NCBI GenBank assembly: GCA_947579605.1
Contig: OX388327.1
Span: 1,537,122-1,601,121 of the forward strand
Length of the DNA: 64,000 nt
Direction of reading: 5' to 3'
Source of the DNA: Athripsodes cinereus
Taxonomy: Eukaryota > Arthropoda > Insecta > Trichoptera > Leptoceridae
Made by a program: the position numbers and the translations under genes. The notes under the pieces are model-generated. The model was given only the letters and a program-made list of their open reading frames with translations. It made no database searches and was not told the DNA's origin. Position 1 is the first letter of the stretch, and each line of letters begins with the position of its first letter. Shown one piece after another: positions 31,890 to 42,739 of the stretch.

Positions 31890-32815
31890 CTATCTTCTTG
31901 CGAGAGAAATCAAAGACGTAGATGTTTCTTTAAAGATTTCCACACAGCCTCCGTAAACACCAATCGATAACAACGCTCAGGAACAAGTTGAAGACATCGC
32001 TCTTCCAACATAGTTTCCCGCGCCCTTGAGATGGATGCTCGATTAAATGGCACCGAATAAACCATCCAACATACATACATAACGGTTTTTACCAGCTAGT
32101 CCTTCAGGTAGCCCATGTGGCCCGCTCGTAAGAACAAAAGTTTCACTTGATATATCCAATAAATAAAGGTCCCCCTTTAAATATCCAGGGGAAAGTGGAG
32201 GTAAACCCTTAATGTTAAAAAGATGTCTGAGCATAGGAAAGGGTCTTCAATATACAACCATAGAGCCTGGAAACTGTTCTGTTGAATCTGCAACAAGGTT
32301 AATTATAATTTGTAACCATTGTCGTCGTTCATAGATCTCGAAATTCATCGAGAATTGGGCAACATCCGGCAAAATCACTATCCGTTACGTATTTCATACA
32401 CATACTAGCTACTGTCTGGTGTAAGATGTTGGAAGGAATTCCATTACAAATGTCTTCCATTACATCACTCTGACACTTTAAGTGGAACTCAGATCCTTCC
32501 TACAGTAACCAACGGTTCTAATATTAATAATAGTACTATAATAATAAAAGGATTCAGGGTATTTACTGTACCTACTATACTATATAATACATAATATTAT
32601 AATGCAATCCTTTTATGTCTTCACATATCTGATATTGTCCTTGAGTAGCATGAATTCAGTGATATGGATGGTAACCTGCTTAACAAAACAAAAATATGGA
32701 TTTTTTAAATGAAAATAATAAACGAAAAGTTTTATTTTTTCGTTTCTTATTAGAATCAGCGTATATTTGTTAACGTAAATAAATTGATAATATTTATTTA
32801 TAGCTCTCACACATG
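31890..32815. other. Unassigned sequence
   Basis: A minus-strand frame of 43 codons near 32336-32467 (M-E-D-I-C-N-G-I-P-S...) is open but unlike any family I know. Near 32010 a gcgcccttgagatgg block resembles L2-like LINE ends. Confidence 0.35.
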
Positions 32816-32816
32816 C

Positions 32817-33029
32817 ATGTTTTCCAGATAGTAGGATGCGAACGTCAATCAAACATCAGTATTCAATCAATCGGTGACAGTATTAAAATTATTGCCTTCT
32901 TGACCCATAAAAAGACTGGAAACGAAGGCATTCATTCGAATAGTTCTATTGAAAATGCTCCGAATCGTCACGAAATGATTGAAGATTGATGATTGATTAA
33001 CATTCACATACTACTATTTGGACGCACCC
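32817..33029. mobile_element. MITE-F copy
   Basis: The ends ccagatagtaggatgcgaac and ttcacatactactatttgga, then cgcaccc are inverted and match 60453-60658. It shares internal gaaggcattcattcgaatag and gctccgaatcg. It is more diverged than the 60453 copy. Confidence 0.75.
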
Positions 33030-33039
33030 AAAATCAAAT

Positions 33040-33395
33040 GCTTGAATTATGGAAGTTAACATGCCCAGTGGAAGCACTGCCTCCAGGTCATGACCTACCA
33101 TGGGCAATGTGGAAACCCCTCAACAGGATCAGAACAGGAGTACGACGCACTAGGAAGAACCTTCAGAGATGAGGTTTGGCTGAGAGCCTGGTGTGTGACT
33201 GTGGAGAGGAGCAAAACACTGGGCACCTCCTGACATGCCCAACGGCTCCCAAAGGAATTCGTGGAGCGAGCTCACCTAGGAGGAGCCGCATGAGAGGTCG
33301 TGGATTTCTAGGAGGGAATGGGAATATAATTTTTAATGTTTTTGTTATTTTATCATTTCGTTATTTTATCGACACGAAAAGAAGAAGATGAAACT
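33040..33395 (+). pseudogene. Jockey/R1-type LINE C-terminus
   Basis: The translation, with one stop or frame shift, is P-L-N-R-I-R-T-G-V-R-R-T-R-K-N, then L-V-C-D-C-G-E-E-Q-N-T-G-H-L-L-T-C-P. This is the C-C-H-C knuckle typical of Jockey-clade ends. A short 3'UTR and a gaagaagatg tail follow. Confidence 0.7.
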
Positions 33396-33532
33396 ATTCT
33401 TACAAGTTCACCCATTTTGGTGGTAGGTAACTAATTGATCGATAAATACATTATTGAGAAGTTATTAGTTTTTCCAGTTCTTTCATATGGGTTATTTAAA
33501 AATCTGTGAGTGACGACAGTAGCATAATATTA

Positions 33533-33632
33533 CATTTTCAAATAAAATATTTAAAACTTGAATCACTATGTTTATTTGTTACAATAATTTATTTGTTTGT
33601 GATTCAAGTTTTAAATATTTTATTTGAAAATG
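33533..33632. mobile_element. Perfect 34-bp-arm hairpin
   Basis: Arms 33533-33566 and 33599-33632 are exact reverse complements (cattttcaaataaaatattt...), separated by 32 bp. It is probably a small MITE or foldback. No flanking duplication was verified. Confidence 0.7.
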
Positions 33633-34023
33633 TCTCGTAATTGTTACATAGTCAATGCCTCTAAAATAAGTGAAAAAGCATAATATTATTTTGATTATTT
33701 CAGTACACACATATTATGTAGTATCACATAAAGGTATTATCATTTCTCCTATACAGTTTGTACATGTACAAGAAAGACTATTTCCCTAAGGTCCTAGAGC
33801 TAGTTTTGCTTTGTACATTCCTTTTCTTATTCATCATATATTGTCTTCATCCCATACTGTCGCCATACTATTTACTTAGATTATAATAATATCTTACTTC
33901 TCAACATCAACATGTCGTGGTGATGAGAAGGGCACATTCATATATTTACAGCGAGTATTTTAACATACTTGACATATTTTCTACAAAATACAATATTTTT
34001 TTCTTATAACTAATAATTTATGG

Positions 34024-34167
34024 AAATGATGAAGTTTACCACCCATTCTCAATGTCTTAATTTTTATTGGCACGGAGAGGACACCTTGCATGTTTATTAC
34101 ATGCAGCTGATCTGTTAGCTACCCCACTTGTGGGACATGCCGTGATGGTATAGTAGTAGTAGTAGTG
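34024..34167 (+). mobile_element. SINE-C 3' half
   Basis: It runs gaagtttaccacccattctc to gccgtgatggtatagtagta with a TAG tail. It is 5' truncated. Confidence 0.75.
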
Positions 34168-34368
34168 TAATTATTTATGACTCGCTTATCATCTCTTAAC
34201 TCTCGTAAAATTAACAAAGATTTTTTTTTAAGGTAGAACAGAATTGTAATTTAATATTTATTTTATTATTATCTACTCATTTTTGTGTATATTGTAGGTA
34301 TTATATTTTTAATTAATAAAATTAAAACAAGTGTTTTTTTACTATAAATTATTGATCTCGACTAATCT

Positions 34369-34581
34369 GCAGGGTTACTCTTGACAAAACTAAACACGAT
34401 CTTAATCTAGTCTTGATCTTGATCATACGACGCACGAAGTGACTATTGACCAAAAATACACACAAACCGATCGCGCGTTAGCGGTAGCACGGTGTTTTTG
34501 ACTATAGTCCCTTCGTGTGTCGTATGATCAAGATCAAGACTAGATTAAGATCGTGTTTAGTTTTGTCAAGAGTAACCCTGC
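34369..34581. mobile_element. Foldback MITE-H, 71-bp arms
   Basis: Arms 34369-34439 and 34511-34581 are inverted copies, nearly identical to those at 30202-30414. The loop here is the reverse complement of the loop there. Confidence 0.85.
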
Positions 34582-34839
34582 GGGTCATTATTAATCTCGA
34601 AAGACATCTCTCTCATGATCAATAACTTATAGGAGAAAGAAACTCTTGTTTCTATTTACCTAATTATGGAATTGTACTACGTGTGCATCGACACAATTAA
34701 TGGAATATTTTTAAATTAGCAATCTTTGGCTCAAACTACTCAGTTTTTGGGTAGAAAGTCTTTTTTTATCAAATTATTTATTGTTTACTGTAGGTTCATT
34801 GATAACAATACAAACAAGTTTATAGAAAAATACATATTT

Positions 34840-35215
34840 TTTTTTTTTTAATTTCTTTATTTGTCTCAAAGAATTATAAATTCGCTAAGAGACTACAAAA
34901 TACAAGATAAGACATAATACCTAATATAATTAAACAAATAAAAATTTAGGTGTATATCAAGAATATAACAAAACACATTAATTTTAATTATGTTGGAAAT
35001 AACATCATCATCCATGAGCTGTTGATCCCGAAGATTGTGTGCAGTAAAAAAGTTTTATTGATTTTTTGAACTTTCTTAAAATCTTTATGGATCTTATTTC
35101 TTCAGGTAATGCGTTGTACAATTGCATTTAAATTATACATTCAATATAGAAAGGGCGAGTTTTTATTCATCACAAAAACGTGATTCTTTTTTACTAACAG
35201 AATCAGTGGCAAATC
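34840..35215 (-). mobile_element. LINE 3' end with C-terminal codons
   Basis: The minus strand encodes Q-L-Y-N-A-L-P-E-E-I-R-S-I-K-I-L-R-K-F, the typical closing segment of CR1/Jockey-group polymerases. Upstream is the actcgccctttctatattga motif shared with 950-1100 and 21448-21765. Confidence 0.6.
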
Positions 35216-35599
35216 TCAATCTGAGTTAGAGATGTTAATTATTATCTTATAAATGAGTTTATACGAACACCTATCTGTTACATGACACTAGAAAACGTTA
35301 TTATCTACAGACGCTATAGCAGTCAAAAATTGGAAATTTGCACAAAAATACTGAGATATCAATTCTACTCTGTGGAATGTATTTAAAAAAACAACATTTT
35401 TTTAAATATCCTGATCTCACATAGAATACTTTCAATTTTCTACCCTTTTTATTCCAATTTCTATGCTTGAAATATGAATGAGAGAAACATCTATATATCT
35501 GAATAAGATGAGATACCCTTACTGACACCTCTAACACACACATACTCGCAATCACCAAACTTCTATTCCGTCTGTTATGTCAGGCTAAGTTACTCACTA

Positions 35600-36055
35600 T
35601 TCACAAATGGAGAGTGGAATAATTTTTCCGACCGTGAGTTTAGCAATAACTGATCACTTTCGTTGTCCATGGACAACGTTCACCAATTCCACCATTCTCA
35701 CTGTCACGATATAAGATCCACAAATCGAGAAACGCTTTATGCAAACCATAGAAGCAACCATCTTTTTTTTTTTGATCAACCTCAAATGGATCGCGATCTC
35801 CCGTCTAAATGGCGCCGGAACAATTAAGCTCAATACTTTATCGGCTGCTAGTTCGACCAGTCAGCAAAAAGTGTTTAGAATATTTACAATTTTTTTTATT
35901 GTTTAACCGGATTTGGATGCAGTTGACATAACCAATCAGATATCTCGATTGGAGAACCATGTTTAGACAATGTAACATTGTACAAAATTTAACCGGAAGA
36001 AGTGAGAAAGGCGTCCCAACGCTTACGAATTGGCTCTAGGCTGGCTTAACTAAAG
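35600..36055. mobile_element. MITE-D copy, rearranged
   Basis: It has the MITE-D modules ccatggacaacgttcaccaa, gcaaaccatagaagcaacca, cggatttggatgcagttgac and ggctctaggctggcttaac. Compared with 20438-20795, part of the order is inverted, consistent with a foldback element. Confidence 0.65.
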
Positions 36056-36069
36056 CCAATTCGTATGGT

Positions 36070-36770
36070 TTAGAAATAACGACTGCCAATTTATTTTGGT
36101 GCATTCTGATCTACGTTGTAAAACTGAATGAACATTAACAAAACTGGTGTTAACATGGTTCTTCGATCTAGATGGATGGATGGTATATGCGTGTCATAAA
36201 TGTTAATGCACGAGTGATATTTTTTTGTTTGTATAATAATTATCAATCGAGCAAATTCCGCATTAGCGGAATCCACTGTAGTGCATGATTGTATGCGTGC
36301 TACTTATTATACGATGTACTGAGATTATTGTTGTAAATACATCAATGATTGTAAAGCAAATAGAATGATGTGTATGTATTGGTTTTATTTACCTACTTGT
36401 AACATTTTTTATTTTTTTTAATATTTGCGTAGGTACTCGTACATCATCTTTGTAATCAACTAATGGATTTTTGATATGTTTTGATTTTATTTACCTCCAC
36501 TGTGTTAATGTTTTTATATTTTGGATTTATATGTTATACTTAGTTATATTATTATGTAAACGATATTTGTAAACCTTTATTGTCAATGGCCAATGTGCCG
36601 TTTATGATAAATAAATAAATAAGTTTGTTTTATTTTTAAATAAATTGTTTTTCAAGATTGATTTCGGTTTAACAAGGGATAAAAATATGTTTCATGATTT
36701 TTACTTTTCATTTAGTCAGAGTAAAACAAATCTTGAAATTCATTTTCTTTTATATAATAAAGACACATTT
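36070..36770. other. Unassigned, ending in a LINE-like TAAA tail
   Basis: The segment 36390-36630 is AT-rich, ends in gataaataaataaataag and carries gtcaatggccaatgtgccgt. It looks like a LINE 3'UTR. There is no protein. Confidence 0.4.
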
Positions 36771-36784
36771 TGAGACTTCCACAG

Positions 36785-36990
36785 GATAATATGATCAAAA
36801 AGACGATGGACGTAGAATTAGGACCCAGAAGATCAGGCAGACCAGTGACCATCTGGATGCCCATAATTGCCAGGGACCTGAAGGAGGCAGGGTTGCGCTC
36901 GAAGGATGCAGGGGACCGGAAAACTTAAAAGATGAGGACTCGGAAAGCCTACCCCAAGTAAATGGAATAAAGGCGAGGATGAAGAAGAAG
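36785..36990 (+). pseudogene. RTE-type LINE C-terminus, frameshifted
   Basis: One frame gives R-R-S-G-R-P-V-T-I-W-M-P-I-I-A-R-D-L-K-E-A-G-L, then K-D-A-G-D-R-K, stop, and M-R-T-R-K-A-Y-P-K. This is the GRP..W......D...AGL...DA.DR layout of RTE tails. A gaagaagaagaag tail follows. Confidence 0.65.
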
Positions 36991-36999
36991 AAGGATCAG

Positions 37000-38655
37000 A
37001 AAATATTCCATTCATAGTCTTGCCATGGTTTGTAAATCCGGAGTTAAATATGCATTTTTTGTGTGAATATTAGCGTTAGAGTTAGTAGGTCATGCTAGCT
37101 GGTGTTATTGTTGGGCCTATTGTCCCCTGGAGGTTTTGTTTTTGGATGACAATGGGAGGCCATGGGATTACTATTATTATTATTACCATTGATGGGGATA
37201 CAATATTGTTTTTTGTTGTTACTTATAATAAAAATTCTTGTTCACGTAGTGTAAGCTTCATTCCTAATTGTAGCCAGATGATATTTTTTTTATCTATATA
37301 TACTTAAATAGCATAGTGTAATTTGTAGCAGTTTTCCTCGATACAGGCATTGCCTAGTGAAGCTGCTGCGGATGCCAATTGCATAGTCATTATCTCCAAC
37401 AGTGCATATAAAATACTTCTGTGGATTTATTTTCAAATCAAAGATGTTCATATGGCACTAATTGGATTGTGGGTTCAAATCACACCTAATGAATTATTAG
37501 CAAACAGAGTGACGTATTTTCGGAGCCTTAGTTCATGTGCCAAATGAACGTGTATGTCAGTTGTTAGTAATAATTGTAAAAATAACTTTTCAAAATAGTT
37601 ATTAGTCTCTAGTTAACATGATGAAATCAACAGGGGGGCTTAACAGGCCACTTTATATGAATCATAATAGGATCATATTAGGAATTGTAAACGATTTAAC
37701 GGCAACATTTCACCAAATATAAATTGTAGATAAATTGCTCAATGTGGCCATTTTAGGCCCCCAGGTATTAATTAGATAGATGTGTTGTACATGGTAGACT
37801 TATGTGAACTTCCTTTAGAAATACACATTACAGAATTTCGACGCTTATAAATCAACCAGAGGTTTGGTTAATAAGCATATTATGTTTAAACATTGTAATG
37901 TAATCCATTTTTGATGCAAGAATTTTTTACTTTCTTACTCTCCATCAAACAGTTTTTGAATCCGATGAGGATGTATTTTGTCAATTTATTGTCAACATTC
38001 TTAGTATAAAAATTGCCTTTTTAAACGTGAAATTGTGTAATGAACGATTCTTTTTTCATAATACTGCAAAGAATTAGTCATAATATTGTCAAAAGAAAGA
38101 CACAATTGGTAATTCCCCTTCCAGCATATCTGAATACTCCATCTGGGATATATCTTCTCCTTTACATTGTGATGCCATCAACAATATAATACTAACGACA
38201 AGATTTTCAGTTTTTCAGGATTCAGGTCTTCATTTCTCTAATGCATATTATTATTATCTATATCTCGTATCGAAGTTACAGAAAGATCTTTCAACAACAA
38301 CGAAAAAAAAAGCTGAAAAATCTTGTCATTCTTAAAATATAAATAACTGCTCTTTACAGACCTAGGCATCATTAACCAAAGATTTAACTTGGTTAATGGT
38401 GAACTCTGGTAAAGTTTAAATCTTTCTCAATTAGTTCTTTGTTTTTGATAATATGTTATAAGTCATGGGTAAGTCCAAGGAGCTTAAAAAGGTACCCGGC
38501 GTGAAAAAATTGTGAGCTGAAATAAAAAATGTGCTTTTTGACTCTTTTTTAGATAGCTTTAACCTGAGATGCACAATCACCAGCTTTTTTATGATTTGCT
38601 GGAGAATCTCCTTTCCAGATAAAAAAAACGAGCTTTTTTACCGGTAACTTTTCTT
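37000..38655. other. Unassigned sequence
   Basis: No gene was recognised. The block at 37330-37400 (cgatacaggcattgcctagt) recurs at 25757. At 37475 gggttcaaatcacacc resembles a B box but has no tRNA-like context. Confidence 0.35.
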
Positions 38656-38659
38656 AACA

Positions 38660-38812
38660 GTATCCGTAGAGTTCCGGAGGTCTCTCGCTCTTTTTTTTTA
38701 ATTATCTAGTGTCCTGTAAACGGAGGATGTTCGTAAAACTTCCATCAGTACAAAACTATCTTCAATTCAGCTATGAGGTATGCCACCTATTCTCAATGTC
38801 CTAACTTTTACT
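38660..38812 (+). mobile_element. Diverged SINE-C fragment
   Basis: It retains the tctagtgtcctgtaaacgga, agctatgaggtatgccacct and attctcaatgtcct landmarks. Confidence 0.6.
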
Positions 38813-38814
38813 CT

Positions 38815-38908
38815 CACGCTTTCTCACACCACCAAATAGCCAAATTCTCTTCGCTATTCTTGCGTCATCCATTCGCTCCACATACCCAAACCATCGTAAC
38901 TTTTTTTT
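38815..38908 (-). mobile_element. RTE-A fragment
   Basis: The minus strand reads L-R-W-F-G-Y-V-E-R-M-D-D-A-R-I-A-K-R-I, the W-F-G-H-V-E-R-M segment of RTE-A. It ends at a poly(A/T) run where SINE-A begins. Confidence 0.7.
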
Positions 38909-38914
38909 TAAATA

Positions 38915-39154
38915 AGATAACATGTACAGACAATTCACACAGACCGAGCTAGTCCCAAACTAAGATATGAATCTTGTATTATGGGTACTAACACGACGAT
39001 ACACATATACAATGCACTAAACACATATACATGTAACACCCAGACCCAGGACAATCTGAAAAAGGTCATTCTTCATATTGCCCTGGCCGGGAATCGAACC
39101 CGGGACCTCGTGACTCAAAGGCAAGTGCGTTAGCCTCCGCGCCACACCGGTCGT
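38915..39154 (-). mobile_element. SINE-A, near full length
   Basis: Reversed, it shows the whole SINE-A body, a perfect reversed B box (gggaatcgaacccggg) and the reversed A-box region (cgcgccacaccggtc). It abuts a SINE-B copy. Confidence 0.85.
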
Positions 39155-39303
39155 CAGATATATCTGGGTTTTTGTTATTAACCCAAATACACCATTCACA
39201 GTAAGTTAAAAGCTTATGTCGTTTGCCGGCACCTAGCATTGAACCACGGACCTTATGTGCACGAGGCCGAGACTCTACATACCTTCAGACTACCGACGAA
39301 CTC
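39155..39303 (-). mobile_element. SINE-B copy
   Basis: It has cagatatatctgggtttttg, gccggcacctagcattgaac and the end agactaccgacgaact in SINE-B reverse order. The B box is mutated. Confidence 0.8.
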
Positions 39304-39309
39304 TTCAAC

Positions 39310-39480
39310 TTCACAACACTCCTCTCACATCCGCTCATTCTTCTAATATCCTAATTCCTCACTCTGTCACGCAATGTTTTGCCAACCATTCTAAACAGCA
39401 ATCGAATCTCATCTGCATTTATTCCACTTTCATCCTTCTTTAACCATATATATTTGAGCATGCATACATAGTGTCGTTAC
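39310..39480 (-). mobile_element. RTE-A fragment, reverse transcriptase region
   Basis: Matches in reverse the RTE-A codons E-S-G-I-N-A...R-R-M-V-G-K-T-L-R-D-R-V (ttccactttcatccttcttt, gcaatgttttgccaaccatt). The upstream YADD region is absent. Confidence 0.7.
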
Positions 39481-39875
39481 CAGAATGGTATTGTACACCA
39501 ACATTATTGCCATGGTCAACACAAAGCCATTGCTTACAATGTCTCAGCATTGCCATTGCCATTGATCACTATAGTACCTCTAGTTAAATTAAACTAACTT
39601 TAATTTGAATCAAAATTCTAACAGCCAAGTTAATTACCTCGTTTTTCCATTAATCGTAAATATCCAGTTCATATATTTTTTTATTTATTTAACATTTTCA
39701 TAATTTTCTTGAGACATTATTACGATTGATATTATTTTTTCATAACTGAAAACGTAAACTTTAAGGCATTGTGTAATATTTAATTTATTTTACCCTTCCA
39801 CAAGACATCTCAATCTGACATTGTTGTTTAATATTCTGAATAATTTAAAATTGTTCTTTTCAAATTTAATATTTC
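39480..39875. other. Unassigned sequence
   Basis: The first 120 bases include aatggtattgtacaccaaca and a run of ccattgccatt, probably more diverged RTE-A. The rest is unrecognised. Confidence 0.35.
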
Positions 39876-39879
39876 ATAG

Positions 39880-40178
39880 AAGAATGAACGGATGCAAGAA
39901 GAGTGTTACAGACAGAATGCGTGTAAATGAGTTATGGTGATTTGGACATATTGAACGAATGAACAAGGTAAGAATGACAAAGAGGATATATGTACTTGTC
40001 TGAAAGAATGTGTGTGAGGAAGCGCGGGCGTCCGACAACCACGTGGCTTGGTCACGAGGATTATATTCTCAAGGACGGTCGTGTGTTGAGTAAGAAGAAG
40101 CGAAAGAAGTATGTAAACATAGATTTATATGGCATTCCGTTCTCTCTGCCTACCCCACATGGGACATGGCAAACTATA
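39880..40178 (+). mobile_element. RTE-A 3' fragment
   Basis: It covers R-M-N-G-C-K-K-S-V through L-S-E-R, R-K-R-G-R-P-T-T-T-W-L-G-H, then ttccgttctctctgcctacc. A deletion has removed the R-A-C-M-R-N-C-M-N-V-E-E region, and the copy is frameshifted. Confidence 0.8.
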
Positions 40179-40424
40179 TTCTTACAGTTACGTATTGCTT
40201 CATACTAAATTTCTCAACACTAGAGACAACACTTTACAGCCACTTACAACAACTTACACAACATTTCCGTGCCAATTTAAATTGAGACATTCAGGTATCT
40301 TTGTATGGTTAATTAATTGAAAGTAGACACTTTTTTTTTCAAAAAAATACAAGTCTATTTCATATTGCTGAAATACATAAACAAAACAGTGACATTTTTA
40401 AATAAATAATATAAAATATAAAAA

Positions 40425-40664
40425 GTCGGCCGGTGTGGCGCGGAGGTAATGCTCAACTTACCTTTGAGTCACGAGGTCCCGGGTTCGATTCCCAGCCAGG
40501 GCAAAGTGAAGAATGACCTTTTTCAAATTGTGCTGGGTCTGGATGTCACATGTATATGTGTGTATTGTCGTGTTAGTACCCATAATACAAGATTCACATC
40601 TTAATTTGGGACTAGCTCGATCTGTGTGAATTGTCTATGTATGTTATGTTATGTTATAATATAG
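40425..40664 (+). mobile_element. SINE-A, best full-length copy
   Basis: It is tRNA-derived: A-box-like tggcgcggagg at 40436-40446 and a perfect B box ggttcgattcc at 40482-40492. The body follows (aagaatgacctttttcaaat, tgctgggtct, cccataatacaagattc, gactagctcgatctgtgtga) and an ATGTT-type tail. At least five more copies are in the window. No tRNA fold closes, so it is not a tRNA gene. Confidence 0.9.
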
Positions 40665-40679
40665 TAGTAAAAATATTAA

Positions 40680-41225
40680 AAAAGAAAAATCTATTGACCA
40701 ATAGATTTAACTTAAAAATGTGAAAAAACAATACTCCAGCCTCCAAATCCCTTTTGTTTAGGATTTATTTTCCTATGTTTAATAAATCCATAATTCCTAC
40801 GCTCTTTCAGTTTGTATATTATGCTTAGTCGTAAAGTTGAATATATTCAGCTTGTACAGTGTGTGAGAAGTAGGTAGAAGGTAAATAATATAATATAATA
40901 TAATATATTGTAATAAGGTAGATATCATTTCACAGTATTTGCATACAGGGTGTTTTGTATTTCTCTCGCATGCTTAATAATAACACTTCAGGAAACTTAT
41001 ATACACTCGCAAACTTTTTATCAAATAATAATAATAATAACACACGAGTGTCTGTTTTCAAATTAGCTCATGTCCAAAAATGTTAAAAAAAAATTGGATA
41101 TTGTCTCATTTTTTTTTTGTTGGCATGGAGAGGACGTACACACACGTACACGCAAACACTTCATTACATAACTTTAATTAAAAAAATTTGAGAAAATTTT
41201 GATCCGATAAAAAACATCAAATAAT
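40680..41225. other. Unassigned sequence
   Basis: It contains TAATA repeats at 40888-40910 and 41025-41040, and at 41098-41137 a short SINE-C-like ttggcatggagagga. Confidence 0.35.
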
Positions 41226-41231
41226 TCATTC

Positions 41232-41720
41232 CATAATAATAATAATAATAAAGACAATTTATATTTGGCGCCGTTTAATGATCCGTGACCATCTCAAGGG
41301 CGCCATGACTTTTCTTGAAAAGCAGTGTTTTCAGCTTACTCCTGAACGTTGCAGTGGGCTGGTTCTTTCTTAAATCCGCTGGTAATCGGTTCCAGGCAGT
41401 TGGCCCCGCAACGCCAAAGCTCCTCTCTGCGAATTTGGAAGTGTTTGCCCTGTTGGGCTCCACAATCTTGTTTACAGCGGTGGAAGCTGATCGCAGTGGT
41501 CGCCTCAGAGTTTCGTCGAGGGGACATAGCTCAGCGAGGCATAGAGGTGCTGTGCCGTTCAAGGCTTTGTGGACCGTGAGGCACAGCTTGAACTCTACTC
41601 TCTCTGGGACTCTAAGCCAGTGTAGCTCCTTAAGCAGTGGTGTGATGTGGCAGCGCTTGTTCTCTCTATAGATGGTCCTGGCAGCAGCATTAAAGACCAT
41701 TTGGAGACGATTCAGAAGGA
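41232..41720 (-). mobile_element. L2/CR1-like LINE 3' end with (TTA)n tail
   Basis: An open minus-strand frame of at least 141 codons is followed by a short 3'UTR (gcgccaaatataaattgtc) and a TTA repeat. The protein part contains the H-I-T-P-L-L-K-E-L-H-W-L-R-V-P-E-R motif, then F-K-L...L-N-G-T-A-P, L-R-S-A-S, and W-N-R-L-P-A-D-L-R, the well-known end of L2-like non-LTR polymerases. Tail copies of the same family are at 552-626 and 56930-57010. Confidence 0.85.
41275..41700 (-). CDS. L2-like LINE polymerase, C-terminal 141 codons
   Basis: The frame is intact to its stop, with N-A-A-A-R-T-I-Y at the start, K-E-L-H-W-L-R-V-P-E-R-V-E-F-K near residues 24-38, and G-V-A-G-P-T-A-W-N-R-L-P-A-D-L-R near 96-111. 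It lies after the catalytic core, which was lost by 5' truncation, so the apparent ATG is internal: the frame extends upstream as L-L-N-R-L-Q. The absence of stops suggests a fairly recent insertion. Confidence 0.8.
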   Translation of the reverse strand: MVFNAAARTIYRENKRCHITPLLKELHWLRVPERVEFKLCLTVHKALNGTAPLCLAELCPLDETLRRPLRSASTAVNKIVEPNRANTSKFAERSFGVAGPTAWNRLPADLRKNQPTATFRSKLKTLLFKKSHGALEMVTDH

Positions 41721-41764
41721 TCCATAGTATAATTATATAATTAGTTTATTAAGAAGCTTATTAA

Positions 41765-41998
41765 AATATACATAGACAATTCACTCAGATCGAGCTTGTC
41801 CCAAATTGAGATGAATCTTGTATTATGGGCACTAACGCGACGATACACACATATACAATGCACTAAACACAGATACATGTAACACCCAGACCCAGGACAA
41901 TTTGAAAAAGGTCATGCTTCACTTTGCCCTGGCCGGGAATCGAACCCGAGACTCGTGATTCAAAGACAAGAGCGTTACCTCAGCGCCGCACCGGTTGA
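41765..41998 (-). mobile_element. SINE-A copy
   Basis: Reversed SINE-A with body and mutated reversed B box (gggaatcgaacccgag). It ends cagcgccgcaccggttg. Confidence 0.85.
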
Positions 41999-42183
41999 CA
42001 TATTATTATATATCTATGTACATATTATTTAGTTGATTTTCCTAGGTAATCCAAAGACATTTACATTTTTCAAAACATTCTATGGAATTATTCATTGTCA
42101 TTCCATGGAACTATGTGGTTTTGAATTCACCAGACTCGTTTAGGAACAAAGGCCTCCATCTACATACGTGCGTCTTTATTATT

Positions 42184-42230
42184 CACTAGCTTATAAATAC
42201 CCGGCGTTGCACGGGAATCATGTTTATTAA
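42184..42230 (-). mobile_element. Possible second Helitron family, 3' end only
   Basis: The segment actagcttataaatacccgg, then cgttgcacggg is the reverse of a GC-rich end closing in CTAGT, as in Helitron 3' termini. The other end was not found. Confidence 0.35.
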
Positions 42231-42415
42231 AAAAAAACAGTATGTAGGTATGTATATATAAATAAAAATTATTTTATGTAGGCAGCAATAATTTTTGTAT
42301 CAACTATGTACACAGTGTCACATTAAAGTAGATAACAGATAATAGAATATATGTTAGTGAGACTAAACAGTATATAAAATTATAACAATGTACCTACATT
42401 ACATACACATACATA

Positions 42416-42700
42416 CACACCATCACGCCGCTTCCCTCGCGGGGTAGACAGAAAGGATCGAGAACCACTTCCTTCTATCCTTGCATACATCTTTCGCTTC
42501 CGTCACTGTCATACAATTCCTCATGCATGCTCTCCTGTTCAATGTGCTCAACACGTGACCGTCCTGTAGAATTTGATTAAAATGAGCTTGCCATCTTAAC
42601 TTATTCACATTCATCCTTGTAATTACACCAATTTTCATTTCACATTCGTTTTGTTTATCACTGTTACGCACACAATCTCTCGGACTTTTACCACACATCC
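42416..42700 (-). mobile_element. RTE-A2 LINE 3' end
   Basis: An open minus-strand frame: V-N-K-L-R-W-Q-A-H-F-N-Q-I-L-Q-D-G-H-V-L, then R-A-C-M-R-N-C-M-T-V-T-E-A-K-D-V-C-K and L-S-V-Y-P-A-R-E-A-A, stop. The G-R-P...W-L-D-H segment seen in RTE-A is deleted. The tail is a TGTA repeat instead of TATAG. Confidence 0.75.
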
Positions 42701-42739
42701 TTCTCAGCTTAAATTTAAATTTAAAAAAATGGGTAGGTA

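Noticed and set aside
32336..32467. 43-codon minus-strand frame starting M-E-D-I-C-N-G-I-P
   Set aside because: It looks slightly protein-like, but no family, neighbour or signal supports it.
37460..37500. gggttcaaatcacacc as a pol III B box
   Set aside because: There is no A box at suitable distance and no second copy.
40482..40492. tRNA gene suggested by the perfect B box
   Set aside because: A and B boxes belong to SINE-A (and at 28619 to SINE-B). No acceptor-stem pairing or anticodon arm was found, and the sequence continues as a repeated SINE body.
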